Source: Planctomycetota bacterium
GTDB lineage: Bacteria > Planctomycetota > Planctomycetia > Planctomycetales > Planctomycetaceae
Reading direction: 5' to 3'
Length of the DNA: 36,881 nucleotides
Assembly: GCA_003670925.1 (NCBI GenBank)
Contig: QWQG01000063.1
Span: 1-36,881 of the forward strand
Shown: piece by piece, positions 9,676-18,132 of the stretch
Layout: every line of letters starts with the position of its first letter
Numbering within the stretch: the first letter of the stretch is position 1
Translations under genes and position numbers: made by a program
Notes under the pieces: model-generated
The model's input: the letters and a program-made list of their open reading frames with translations, nothing else
The model's database searches: none
Told to the model about the DNA's origin: nothing

Positions 9676-10413
9676 TCAGCATTTGAATTGCTGAGCCATT
9701 GGGAGGGAATAATGGGCCTCATCCACAACGACGTCTGGTGTCGGCTGCTTTTGCTTCTTTGCCTCTTGCAATAGCCACCATCCTGACACAACAATGAGGG
9801 CGAGCGTGCCGAGCAGAAACGTTGCAAATCCGGCATTCAAAGCGTCGCCTCTGGCTAGGGGTGCAATGTTTCCCTCGAGCGGTTCCCCCTGCAAATCCCC
9901 GGAAGACTCGTGACGAATTCGTCGTTGAACTTGCGTGGCCCAAAAACGTCTAGCTTGGTTAATATCGGTTTTTTTCCCTGGAAGCTCCCTATTCAGTTCA
10001 TGCTTAAACGCGCCTTCAATGTCGCCCTTGAATCCTAGGACGACAGCTAAGTAGAACAGTTCTGCGGCCTCTGAACTTCCGGTAGGAATACATTGTTCGC
10101 CTTCGACATAGAATTTCCATGCGCGGTTTTTCTCGCCAAAGTATTCCTGTTCTAGGACGTAGTTCTGCCAATCAGTGACGTGTGTGGTGAGAATCTCGTC
10201 AGCCCAATAGATCAGAACTCGTTTCAGGGATTGCCACTCACCGCTCGCAACAGATGCGATGCCAGAATTAACTTTCTGCTCGATGGCCTGAAGTTCGGCG
10301 GTGAGATGTCGCTGGAGTTGGGGCAACTGATCGACACCGGTGGCAGGTTGATTGACAAGGTCCAGCACCTTAAGAAAAAAAGGTTCTGCCAAAGTAATGA
10401 TGGGCACCGTCAT
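9676..10413 (-). CDS. tssL: Type VI secretion inner-membrane protein TssL (DotU/IcmH family)
   Basis: TssL is an inner-membrane component of the T6SS envelope complex that contacts TssM and docks the TssK baseplate. The 245 residues fit the short DotU form. Family signatures are the helical cytoplasmic domain with YWADEIL followed by W82 (residues ~69-82), YFGEKNRAWKFY (91-102) and ELFYLAVVLGFKGD (118-131). A single membrane span lies at ~195-214, leaving a ~30-residue C-terminal tail. There is no OmpA-like peptidoglycan-binding extension, so anchoring to the wall must come from elsewhere. Its start overlaps the tssK stop by 4 bp (ATGA), indicating translational coupling. The gene runs opposite to the main T6SS run. 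Confidence 0.9.
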   Translation of the reverse strand: MTVPIITLAEPFFLKVLDLVNQPATGVDQLPQLQRHLTAELQAIEQKVNSGIASVASGEWQSLKRVLIYWADEILTTHVTDWQNYVLEQEYFGEKNRAWKFYVEGEQCIPTGSSEAAELFYLAVVLGFKGDIEGAFKHELNRELPGKKTDINQARRFWATQVQRRIRHESSGDLQGEPLEGNIAPLARGDALNAGFATFLLGTLALIVVSGWWLLQEAKKQKQPTPDVVVDEAHYSLPMAQQFKC

Positions 10414-11840
10414 GCTGATGCTCCTGCTGGATCAGACGTGCGAATCGCGAACAAAGAAAATGCCAGAGACGCTAGGCCATTCGTCTCCCTGTCCGAAACG
10501 TCCATCCGATTTTCACCGTTGACTTGTTTCACCACCATCCGTTCATTAAATCGGATCCCTAAATTCAGGCTGCGTTCCACGATCCCCCATGCCTCATCGC
10601 GGTCCACTCGAAAATAATGCCAGTTGGCTTGAGGGAATGCACGTGGCGCATCGCCCACCGACATGAAGCGGACACCGCGGCGTCCGAAGCGATAAATGTT
10701 ATCCACTTCTTCGCTACTCCCGGCTTTCATTCCTAATTCTTTCTCGGACAACAGCTCTATCACGCGACTGAATTTTAAATTGGCTTCCACTCCGATATAG
10801 AATGACCAAGAACTTGCGAGCCACTCTGCTTGCAAACGCACAGACATCTGAAGTCCTTGAGCAGAAAACGGTGTTCGAACGTAAGGCTCTTCTGCGCCCG
10901 CATCAATCTCCAAGAGTTTCCTCAGTCCATTGAAGCAGAGCGCCAGATTATCATGGTCGTAGACGGGAAGTTCGGGCATCTTTCGTGGTCGTCGAAAGAT
11001 TGCAAGATGGCCCACTGCGCGGCTAAGTTCCGTATAAAGCACAAACGGGTGAATGCCGCGGCACGTGGGCAGCCACGAAAGTCCTCCCAGAGCCGTGTTG
11101 ATTGCGTGAAGATACAGGATCCGCTCAAGGTCTTCCTTGTGGCCGCTGGCAAAAGCTACCCCTCGATCGATCATCTGCCGCGCGAGTTGGTCGGCAGTGG
11201 CGCCAAGGCGATCAGTGATGGATCGGATGATCGATGCCAGTGGCGACCATCCTTCCTGTGTTAGAAGTGGCGGGATGTAGTCCTGATCAATCTGAGGTGG
11301 TGCCTCCGCACTGCTGCCAAGCCGGAGCTGAAAAATGGGAGTTGCGTCGAAGCCACGTGCCGCATCGTCGCCGATCAGAATTTGAGGATTCAGTTTGCGG
11401 AACTGAAGCTGCTGAGGATTTCCGGATCTGTTCTCATCTTCGACTTCTTCTTCGTGGACGACAAAACGGCTTGGCGTGCTCCCCTCTGAAAGCTCCGAAT
11501 TGTTAATGCCCCGACGAAGTTCAGCTACACCAAGGTAAACCCTGACACGCGAGTCACTGTTTCGAAACAGGGCGCGCGGAATACTTGCCGCCGGAATGTG
11601 ACAGTCTTCTGGAAAACGTATTTGGGTTCCGTCGGGTAATCGCAGATGACAGTCGCTGAGAGAAATGCGCCAGTTTGAAAAAGACTCCGGCTCCACATGC
11701 ATCATGTGAATGCCGTAGTGATATGCTGTTCCCCAAAATTCGGAGAGACGCAGCGATTCATGAAAATGAGCTTCGATTCGCTGAAAATGGTGCGGACGGA
11801 GAAAAAGACCTTCGCCCCACATGAGTGAATTTGACGGCAT
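10410..11840 (-). CDS. tssK: Type VI secretion baseplate protein TssK
   Basis: TssK links the baseplate wedge (TssE, TssF, TssG) to the membrane complex through TssL and TssM. The 476-residue length is normal. The N-terminal signature WGEGLFLRPHHFQ (residues ~8-20) is diagnostic for the family (ImpJ/VasE). The first ~300 residues form the shell domains; the last ~130 (from about SEKELGMKAGSSEEVDNIYR) correspond to the receptor-binding-like C-terminal domain. It is the first gene of a minus-strand pair with tssL and is divergent from the sigma-factor pair, so the 292-bp space at 11841-12132 should hold its promoter, though I see no clear one on that strand. The RBS is weak (AAAGAAA just upstream). 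Confidence 0.93.
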   Translation of the reverse strand: MPSNSLMWGEGLFLRPHHFQRIEAHFHESLRLSEFWGTAYHYGIHMMHVEPESFSNWRISLSDCHLRLPDGTQIRFPEDCHIPAASIPRALFRNSDSRVRVYLGVAELRRGINNSELSEGSTPSRFVVHEEEVEDENRSGNPQQLQFRKLNPQILIGDDAARGFDATPIFQLRLGSSAEAPPQIDQDYIPPLLTQEGWSPLASIIRSITDRLGATADQLARQMIDRGVAFASGHKEDLERILYLHAINTALGGLSWLPTCRGIHPFVLYTELSRAVGHLAIFRRPRKMPELPVYDHDNLALCFNGLRKLLEIDAGAEEPYVRTPFSAQGLQMSVRLQAEWLASSWSFYIGVEANLKFSRVIELLSEKELGMKAGSSEEVDNIYRFGRRGVRFMSVGDAPRAFPQANWHYFRVDRDEAWGIVERSLNLGIRFNERMVVKQVNGENRMDVSDRETNGLASLAFSLFAIRTSDPAGASA

Positions 11841-11940
11841 AACAATTTCTTTATTCGAGGTTTTTTGTCATCAGCAAATCGCGATTCATAGACTCGTGTG
11901 CCGATCCCTTGCAGGCCGTATATCAAATTGTGTCTAGTTT

Positions 11941-11969
11941 TTGAATTGCAACCGAACGTGAGCTAGGAT
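11941..11969 (+). promoter_or_regulatory. Candidate sigma-70-type promoter for the small gene/sigma-factor pair
   Basis: TTGAAT (11941-11946) and TAGGAT (11964-11969) are separated by 17 bp, each with 4 of 6 consensus matches. It lies ~165 bp before the first plus-strand gene in the divergent region 11841-12132. Otherwise that region shows no supported gene. Confidence 0.35.
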
Positions 11970-12132
11970 TCTATATCCAGAAGGTGGCATTCACCCTCAG
12001 TTATGCTGGGGAAATGCATCTAATGTTTCGTGTTTTGTACATGGCTGCGCAAATAGCAACCAGCGTCACACATGATACACTTCCCCGGTTGATTGGATCG
12101 ATGTTCCGCAATTTCAAATCAAAGAGGTGTTC

Positions 12133-12537
12133 GTGTCTCGAGATTCCAATGCCGAACAAACTCCCCCTGAACCAGTCAATCCTGCTGCAGAGGATGTCAT
12201 CTCCTCAGCCTCTAGGCGGCAGCCGCACGACCGCTTAACAGTAATTTTGGAACAGATTCTGTCGGCGACAGAGGACACCAGCAACGCAGATCCGGACCGT
12301 TGTCAGGCGGAATTACTGGCGGTCGCGGCCAAGTATTCTGCCCTCGAATTCTGCGTAGATCCTGTGCTGGTTGAACTGATTCAAGTGCTGACTCGTCGAA
12401 TGACGGGATTCTCTGACAATCGGCTCCTTGCCATGGAACGGGCCATGGCAGCATCGCTGGCTGACGACCATGTATCTTTTGGACGCCTGCAACAAATGTG
12501 GGAACAACTCAGAGGGCTGGCAGCAAATGGACGATAG
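12133..12537 (+). CDS. Small helical protein of unknown function, coupled to the sigma factor gene
   Basis: The protein is 134 residues from GTG at 12133, chosen because AGAGG (12123-12127) sits 5 nt upstream; the GTG at 12127 overlaps that motif. The first ~30 residues are Pro/Glu/Ser-rich and disordered. The rest looks all-helical, with hydrophobic helices such as LTVILEQIL and VLVELIQVL. No membrane span or recognised motif is seen. Its last 11 bp overlap the probable start of the sigma-factor gene, so the two are very likely translationally coupled. Such coupling is typical of a regulator with its partner, so an anti-sigma or sigma-cofactor role is conceivable, but the sequence does not show it. 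Confidence 0.6.
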   Translation: MSRDSNAEQTPPEPVNPAAEDVISSASRRQPHDRLTVILEQILSATEDTSNADPDRCQAELLAVAAKYSALEFCVDPVLVELIQVLTRRMTGFSDNRLLAMERAMAASLADDHVSFGRLQQMWEQLRGLAANGR

Positions 12538-13201
12538 TGCGGGTACGAGTCCTTCGCCAGCGGACTTAATTCACAGCTGTCAGGGTCTAGTCCGATCGAT
12601 CGCATGGAAAATCCATCAGAGGTTACCACGCCGTATTGAGCTTGACGACCTGATTGGGTACGGACAAGTTGGGCTAGCTGAAGCAGCCCGTGATTTTAAT
12701 CTAACGCGAGGCGTTCAATTTACCACTTATGCCTATTACCGGGTAAGGGGTGCTGTGTTGGATGGGCTTGGAACCATGGCTTGGTTTTCCAAAGCGGACT
12801 ATAGCCACGGGCGGTATGAGCAAGCTGCGAATGCAGTCTTGTGTGAATCTGCCACAGAAGAAGGAATTGGGGGGGAACTTAGTTGGTTCGTCAGCACAAC
12901 GCGTTCTCTCAGTGCAGCCTTTTTGATTAGCGATTATGCTAGTGCCTGTATCGAAAACCAGAATTCTGACGTTGTCTCACCCTCCTCCGCCGCCGAAGCA
13001 GACGATTTGAAGCGGATCATCGATCAGGCACTCGATCGACTCACTGAGCAGGAGCGAACCTTAGTCAAAGGCATCTATTTTCAAGGTTTGTCGATTAAAG
13101 ACGCTGGCGAACACATCGGGATCAGCAAGGCTTGGGCAAGCCGATTACACGCTAGAATTCTTCAGAATCTAGGGCTTCAGCTTTCAAGCTGTTCTCCGTG
13201 A
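12527..13201 (+). CDS. Sigma-70 family sigma factor (FliA/WhiG-like, divergent)
   Basis: The predicted RNA polymerase sigma factor has 224 residues. The start at 12527 is chosen because AGAGGG (12511-12516) precedes it by 10 nt and because the 33 residues encoded by the longer frame are just the other frame of the overlapping gene. Region 2 is clear: LVRSIAWKI, ELDDLIGYGQVGLAEAA (core-binding), then FTTYAYYRVRGAVLDGL (DNA melting and -10 recognition). Region 4 near the C-terminus carries LTEQERTLV, GLSIKDAGEHIGISKAWASRLHARIL, a typical helix-turn-helix. Regions 1.1 and 1.2 are absent. After RGAVLDGL, where FliA-type sigmas usually have a DW/PR-containing segment, this protein reads GTMAWFSKADYSHGR, and region 3 is short. 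It lies just upstream of tssA, so control of the T6SS run is a natural but unproven idea. Confidence 0.85.
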   Translation: MDDSAGTSPSPADLIHSCQGLVRSIAWKIHQRLPRRIELDDLIGYGQVGLAEAARDFNLTRGVQFTTYAYYRVRGAVLDGLGTMAWFSKADYSHGRYEQAANAVLCESATEEGIGGELSWFVSTTRSLSAAFLISDYASACIENQNSDVVSPSSAAEADDLKRIIDQALDRLTEQERTLVKGIYFQGLSIKDAGEHIGISKAWASRLHARILQNLGLQLSSCSP

Positions 13202-13230
13202 TTGAAAATCTCCCCACCCGGTGATACCAT
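13202..13230 (+). promoter_or_regulatory. Candidate promoter ahead of tssA
   Basis: TTGAAA (13202-13207) and TACCAT (13225-13230) are separated by 17 bp. The -35 matches 5 of 6 and the -10 matches 4 of 6, including both outer positions. It lies in the 92-bp gap between the sigma-factor stop and tssA, ~64 bp before the tssA start, so the T6SS run could be transcribed by a housekeeping-type sigma. Confidence 0.4.
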
Positions 13231-13293
13231 TTCTTTGGGCAGATGACGGGATACGATACTTAGATCGATTGACAAAGCAAAGATTTCCCTCGA

Positions 13294-14370
13294 ATGACAT
13301 TTGTGCTTGATATTCCTGCTCTCTTGCAACCATTTGACGTGGACTCACGCTGCGGCAAAGATTTGCGATCAGACGATGATCCAAACAATGCGTACCGGCG
13401 AATCCGTGATGCACGCAACGAAGCGCGGGAAGAAGAGCGGCAATCGGACATTGCAAGAGAAACGGCTAGCCAAACGATACGCCTCTGGCGCGAAGTTTGG
13501 GAAAGCGGCCAAGAATATTTAAAAAACTACGCAAAAGATCTTGAGATCGTCGCTTACATGATCGAGGGGTCGGTACGTTTGAGCGGTTTTGGTGGGCTAG
13601 CTTGCTCACTCCGACTGACGACCGAACTCCTCAAATCTTTCTGGGGTGAATTACTTCCGACTCCGGATGAAGAAGGTATCGAGACGACATTGCGCCCCAT
13701 TAGCCGACTGAACGGCGATGTGATCGTGTACCCGTTGATGCGCGTGCCGATGACGGAAGATACAACCCTAGGCACCATGGTAGTTTGGCAATATGGACAG
13801 GCCAAGCAGCTGGAAACGCTCTCTGGCGATGAACAGGAGCGCCGAGTTTCGTCTGGTGCGGTGACACTCCCGCAGTTCAACCGCGCAGTCGCAGAATCGT
13901 CGGATGAATTTTACTTGAATCTACGCTCACAGATTCAGGATGCTCGCGAGGCAGTTCTTGAACTGAGTGCCGTTCTTCACGAACGCGTCGACGAGGCGAC
14001 TGCGCCCAACTTGTCAAAGTTTCAGAAGGCCATTGATGATGCCGAATCTGTGCTGACACAAGTTGCGGGAAATCGAATCGCCAGAAACGATGCTCCAATT
14101 GCAGTTGTCGCTGCTGGCTCCTCCGGAGTTGCTGTCTCCGCCGTACCTGGACAAATCGGAAATCGATCCGCCGCGTTTGATCTGTTGGAAACCGTCGCAA
14201 AATGGTTTGAAATTCACGAGCCGCAAAGCATTCTGCCATCGGAAATCCGGAAGGCCATTCGCCGAGGAAAAATGTCGCCGCAAGAATTGTACATGGATCT
14301 AATTACGGACGCTGACGTGCGGCGACAACTCTACAAAGATGTTGGCATGCCAATGCCACAAAACGATTGA
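13294..14370 (+). CDS. tssA: Type VI secretion protein TssA (ImpA family)
   Basis: TssA caps or primes the growing tail and helps coordinate assembly with the baseplate. The N-terminal ImpA domain is visible from residue ~5: a CGKDLR motif, YRRIRDARNEAREEE, WREVWESGQEYL, KDLEIVAYMIE and FWGELLPTPDEEG. An Ala/Val linker follows. The C-terminal domain has SAAFDLLETVAKWF, HEPQSILPSEIRKAIRRGKM and a final VRRQLYKDVG, as in the shorter TssA class. The 358-residue length is ordinary. No strong RBS precedes the ATG. It is the first structural gene of the plus-strand run, 45 bp before tssB. Confidence 0.9.
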   Translation: MTFVLDIPALLQPFDVDSRCGKDLRSDDDPNNAYRRIRDARNEAREEERQSDIARETASQTIRLWREVWESGQEYLKNYAKDLEIVAYMIEGSVRLSGFGGLACSLRLTTELLKSFWGELLPTPDEEGIETTLRPISRLNGDVIVYPLMRVPMTEDTTLGTMVVWQYGQAKQLETLSGDEQERRVSSGAVTLPQFNRAVAESSDEFYLNLRSQIQDAREAVLELSAVLHERVDEATAPNLSKFQKAIDDAESVLTQVAGNRIARNDAPIAVVAAGSSGVAVSAVPGQIGNRSAAFDLLETVAKWFEIHEPQSILPSEIRKAIRRGKMSPQELYMDLITDADVRRQLYKDVGMPMPQND

Positions 14371-14415
14371 CCACCCACCGTACCCAATTATTTCTGAATC
14401 AGAGAGGTTCAAGAG

Positions 14416-14946
14416 ATGGCAAAATCAATCCAGCACAAGCTGGACCGAGTTCGCAAACCTCGGGTCCACATCACTTATGACGTTGAAATTGGTGATGCCG
14501 TTGTTAAAAAAGAGTTGCCTTTTGTGATGGGAGTGATGGGTGATTTCTCAGGAAATCCATCCACTCCCGCCAAAGCGCTGAGTCAAAGAAAGTTTGTCTC
14601 CATTGATCGAGATAACTTTGATGACGTCATGAAGAACATCAGTCCGGAACTTAACATCCGCGTCAAAAACACGCTCCAAGGTGACGACAGCGAGATTGCA
14701 GTGAAGCTAAATTTTCAGTCGATGGGTGATTTTGAGCCGGCTCGGATTGTCGAACAAGTCCCGGCCTTGAAAAGCCTTTTGGATTCACGTGATAAACTGC
14801 GTGACTTGTTAACGACGATGGATCAGTCAGAAGACCTTGAGGCGCAGCTCGAGAGTATCCTTAAGGACACAGCAAAGGTCCAGCAGGCAGCTGGTGAATT
14901 GGGCGTCTCTTCGTCTGAAAACGCGAACAACAAAGGTGGTGAATAA
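14416..14946 (+). CDS. tssB: Type VI secretion sheath small subunit TssB (VipA)
   Basis: TssB pairs with TssC to build the contractile sheath in the cytoplasm. The 176-residue length is typical. Diagnostic sequence is [13 protein letters not shown] followed by [15 protein letters not shown] (residues 33-47), then [15 protein letters not shown] and [11 protein letters not shown]. The C-terminal helix ([15 protein letters not shown]) is the part that packs on TssC. Its stop overlaps the tssC start by one base (TAATG), a coupling that helps equal expression. AGAG-type RBS sequence lies just upstream. Confidence 0.96.
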   Translation: MAKSIQHKLDRVRKPRVHITYDVEIGDAVVKKELPFVMGVMGDFSGNPSTPAKALSQRKFVSIDRDNFDDVMKNISPELNIRVKNTLQGDDSEIAVKLNFQSMGDFEPARIVEQVPALKSLLDSRDKLRDLLTTMDQSEDLEAQLESILKDTAKVQQAAGELGVSSSENANNKGGE

Positions 14947-16436
14947 TGAGTACGGAACGGGAAAAAATAGTCACCACCGGGGCAACTGAACAAACATTGA
15001 GTCTCCTAGACCAAATCACATCAGCAATGCCGCGCGCAGTCGAGCGGAATGAAGCGCAGGATATGGTGAAGAATCTGATCAGTGCCGCCATGCACGGAAC
15101 ACTGGTCTGGGATAAGAGTGTTACGAAAACCATTCGGCAGGCGATCAAGCAAATCGACGAACGAATGTCGCGTCAATTGGCAGAGGTCATGCATCATGAA
15201 CAGTTCCAAAAATTGGAAGGTTCTTGGCGCGGTCTAAATCATCTGGTCATGAATACGGAGACCAGTAAACAGCTGAAGCTGAGAATGCTCAATCTGTCAA
15301 AACGTGATCTTTTTAAAGATCTGGATAAGGCGGTCGAGTTTGATCAGAGTCAGTTATTCAAGAAGCTGTATGAAGATGAATTCGGCATGCCCGGCGGAGA
15401 ACCGTTCGGGGCGTTGATTGGTGACTATGAAATTACGAATCATCCCGAAGACATAGATCTCTTGGAGAAGATTTCCGGTGTGTGTGCTGCCGCACACTGT
15501 CCGTTCATCTCTGCGGCTCATCCTGAGTTGTTTGGCTTTGAAACTTGGACAGATCTAACTAAGCCCAGAGATATCGAAAAAATCTTCATGGGGAAAAAGT
15601 ATACCAAATGGAACTCGTATAGGAATTCGGAGGATTCCCGGTACGTGACTCTGGTGCTCCCGCGAGTTCTGGCAAGACTTCCGTATGGCGCTTCAACAAA
15701 ACCTATTGACGCATTTGGCTACGAAGAATGTGTACAGGACGCAACCGGTGAAACAAAAAAGACGGGGCACAACGAGTACTGCTGGATGAATGCGGCGTAT
15801 GTGATGGGTACGAATATGACTCGTGCATCCGCAGAAACCAATTGGTGTACGGCGATTCGTGGAATGGAAAATGGGGGCAAAGTTGATGGGCTGCCAGTTC
15901 ATAACTTTTTGAGCGATGACGGTGACATTGATTCCAAGTGTCCGACTGAAGTTGGGATCACCGATCGCCGGGAAGCGGAACTCAGCAAAGAAGGCTTTCT
16001 CCCGCTGTGTCACTACAAGAACACGGATTATTCCGTGTTTTTCGGAGCACAAACATGTCAGCGACCTGTGGTTTATGATAATGCGGATGCAACAGCGAAT
16101 GCTGCGATTTCAGCTCGGCTACCATACATTATGGCTGCTTCTCGCATCGCCCACTTTTTGAAGTGCATTGCCCGCGACAAAATTGGTTCGTTCTTGGAAC
16201 GTCAGGACATGGAGGATTTCCTAAAACGATGGATTTCCAATTACGTGCTTGCTGATTCGAAGCCTACTCCGGAAATGAAGGCGCGCTACCCGCTTGCTGA
16301 GGCGGAAATCCGAGTTGAGGAGATCCCAGGATCCCCCGGATCATACAATGCGGTGGCTATGCTTCGACCTTGGCTGCAACTTGAGGAGCTTTCGACTTCC
16401 CTGCGCATGGTGGCCAAGCTTCCGAAGAAAGCATGA
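14946..16436 (+). CDS. tssC: Type VI secretion sheath large subunit TssC (VipB)
   Basis: This is the large sheath subunit that polymerises with TssB around the inner tube. At 496 residues it is a standard TssC. Key stretches are [29 protein letters not shown], the highly conserved [32 protein letters not shown]-type [15 protein letters not shown], and the C-terminal half with [21 protein letters not shown] and [20 protein letters not shown]. It is coupled to tssB by a one-base overlap. It is the better conserved of the two TssC proteins here, so probably the main sheath partner of TssB. Confidence 0.96.
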   Translation: MSTEREKIVTTGATEQTLSLLDQITSAMPRAVERNEAQDMVKNLISAAMHGTLVWDKSVTKTIRQAIKQIDERMSRQLAEVMHHEQFQKLEGSWRGLNHLVMNTETSKQLKLRMLNLSKRDLFKDLDKAVEFDQSQLFKKLYEDEFGMPGGEPFGALIGDYEITNHPEDIDLLEKISGVCAAAHCPFISAAHPELFGFETWTDLTKPRDIEKIFMGKKYTKWNSYRNSEDSRYVTLVLPRVLARLPYGASTKPIDAFGYEECVQDATGETKKTGHNEYCWMNAAYVMGTNMTRASAETNWCTAIRGMENGGKVDGLPVHNFLSDDGDIDSKCPTEVGITDRREAELSKEGFLPLCHYKNTDYSVFFGAQTCQRPVVYDNADATANAAISARLPYIMAASRIAHFLKCIARDKIGSFLERQDMEDFLKRWISNYVLADSKPTPEMKARYPLAEAEIRVEEIPGSPGSYNAVAMLRPWLQLEELSTSLRMVAKLPKKA

Positions 16437-16452
16437 CATCACGTTTCACGGC

Positions 16453-16477
16453 GTCCTGTCCGGTCTCCGGGCAGGAC
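16453..16477 (+). promoter_or_regulatory. Strong intercistronic hairpin between the two tssC genes
   Basis: GTCCTGTCCGG-TCT-CCGGGCAGGAC forms an 11-bp stem with one G-U pair and a 3-nt loop, in the 91-bp gap. No T-run follows, so it is more likely an mRNA processing or stability element, or a partial attenuator, than a full terminator. A short repeat, CTGATTCTAG, occurs twice just after it (near 16480 and 16509). Confidence 0.55.
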
Positions 16478-16527
16478 TGCCTGATTCTAGTTCAAAACCG
16501 ATTTCAGGCTGATTCTAGGAGCAATTC

Positions 16528-18105
16528 ATGCCTGAAGAACTGTCTCATTTCACACGGGGTGAAGCTGTGCTGACACACGCGGCCAATCCGCTTGAAGCAC
16601 GGGCAATCCCTACGGAGTTGCTAGATTCGATCATGCAGGTGGGTGGCACTGGATCGCTTGCCGGGCGCGAAAAACTTCAACCATTCCTCAATGCGACATC
16701 GACGCTTGACGCCATTTGTCTTTGGCAGGGCAAAGTTCCTCTCGAGAAAATCGATCTAGAAATGGCCCGGCGGGGGATATCGCGGGACATCGGCCGAATA
16801 GATCTTCTGCTGACGGATCAGGTGAATCAAATCCTACATGACCCAACTTTCCAGGCTCTTGAATCGGGTTGGCGAGGTCTGCGGTTGATGTGGACCACCC
16901 GCAAGGCATTATTGATGGAACACGGCCTTGATGATAAAGCCGCGGACATCGAAATTCGCGTCCTGAATGTTTCCAAAAAAGAGCTGGTTAAAGACTTTGA
17001 AGATGCGGTTGATTTTGACCAGAACACGCTCTTCAAAAAAGTTTATGAAGAAGAGTTTGGGACTGCTGGCGGGCATCCTTATGGCTTGCTAGTGGCAAAC
17101 TATGCATTTACCAATCATCCGGAAGACATCGATTTGCTGGGGCAATTGAGTGGGATTGGCGCGGCCGCATTTGCACCCGTGATAGCCGCTGCGGCGCCTG
17201 CTCTCTTGGGGTTAGACGATTTTTCGACATTGGAGCAACCATCTGATCTGGATCGAATTTTTCAACAGCCGAAGCATCGTAAATGGAGAAGTCTTCGCGA
17301 AAAACCGGACTCGCAGTTTCTGGGTTTGACCGTTCCTCGGATTCTGATGAGAAGTCCGTATCGAAATGACGGTTCGACTCAACATGGGTTTTGCTTTGAT
17401 GAACGGGTTGAGGGTAAAAACCGAGATCATTATTTGTGGGGTTCATCCGCATGGGCACTTGCAACCGTGGTGATGCGGGCATTTGCCTCTTCCGGATGGT
17501 TCGCCGACATTCGCGGGGCGGAGCGGAGTGTGGAGGGTGGTGGCATCGTCTCCGGTTTTGATTCGCTGTCGTTCGGAACGGACGCTGCCGGCGTTGCTCA
17601 ACGAAGTTCGACGGAAGTTTCCATCTCAGATCATCGCGAGGCCGAACTTTGTCGCTTGGGTTTTGTACCACTGTCGCATTGCAAGGGAACGTCGTACTCT
17701 GTGTTTTATTCCAATCAGTCTGTGCATGAACCTCAGATCTTCGACGATGTCGCGGCGACGGTAAACGCCCGCGTTTCTGCGATGTTGCAATATGTTCTTT
17801 GCTGTTCCAGAGTCGCGCATTATTTGAAAGTGAAAGCCCGAGATAAAGTTGGTACCTTCGCGAATGCCCAGCAGATTGAAAATGATCTGGGGGCGTGGTT
17901 GGTCAATTACGTCACACCGGACGAGAAAGCATCACCGGCCATGAAGGCGAGATATCCTTTGCGAGAAGCTCAAGTCCAGGTTGATGACGTCGTTGGTCAA
18001 CCCGGAAAATATTATTTGACAATCCGACTGCTTCCGCACTACCAACTGGATCAGCTTTCATCGTCTGTGACCTTGGTGGCCCGCCGCATGGAATTCTGTA
18101 AATAA
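16528..18105 (+). CDS. Second TssC-family sheath protein (ImpD-like)
   Basis: This 525-residue TssC paralogue keeps the hallmarks of the family: [85 protein letters not shown] and a C-terminal YQLDQLSSSVTLVARR. It differs from the first copy by a ~80-residue N-terminal segment (LLDSIMQVGGTGSLAGREKLQPF, then an ImpD-like region) and by an Ala/Gly-rich insert (GIGAAAFAPVIAAAAPALLG) where the first TssC has a Cys/His-containing sequence. Rhizobial imp loci carry the same impC-impD tandem before impE. Whether it enters the sheath, caps it or has an assembly role is not known from sequence. AGGAG lies 6 nt before the ATG. Confidence 0.92.
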   Translation: MPEELSHFTRGEAVLTHAANPLEARAIPTELLDSIMQVGGTGSLAGREKLQPFLNATSTLDAICLWQGKVPLEKIDLEMARRGISRDIGRIDLLLTDQVNQILHDPTFQALESGWRGLRLMWTTRKALLMEHGLDDKAADIEIRVLNVSKKELVKDFEDAVDFDQNTLFKKVYEEEFGTAGGHPYGLLVANYAFTNHPEDIDLLGQLSGIGAAAFAPVIAAAAPALLGLDDFSTLEQPSDLDRIFQQPKHRKWRSLREKPDSQFLGLTVPRILMRSPYRNDGSTQHGFCFDERVEGKNRDHYLWGSSAWALATVVMRAFASSGWFADIRGAERSVEGGGIVSGFDSLSFGTDAAGVAQRSSTEVSISDHREAELCRLGFVPLSHCKGTSYSVFYSNQSVHEPQIFDDVAATVNARVSAMLQYVLCCSRVAHYLKVKARDKVGTFANAQQIENDLGAWLVNYVTPDEKASPAMKARYPLREAQVQVDDVVGQPGKYYLTIRLLPHYQLDQLSSSVTLVARRMEFCK

Positions 18106-18132
18106 CCGCCAGCTTCTGAAGGATAAAAATCC

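Noticed and set aside
11984-12238. 84-codon plus-strand ORF in the tssK/sigma divergent region
   Set aside because: It overlaps the start of the better supported small gene at 12133, has no RBS and crosses the likely promoter/leader region.
12428-12526. Longer N-terminus for the sigma factor
   Set aside because: These 33 residues are the alternative frame of the overlapping small gene, do not resemble sigma sequence, and a good RBS precedes 12527.
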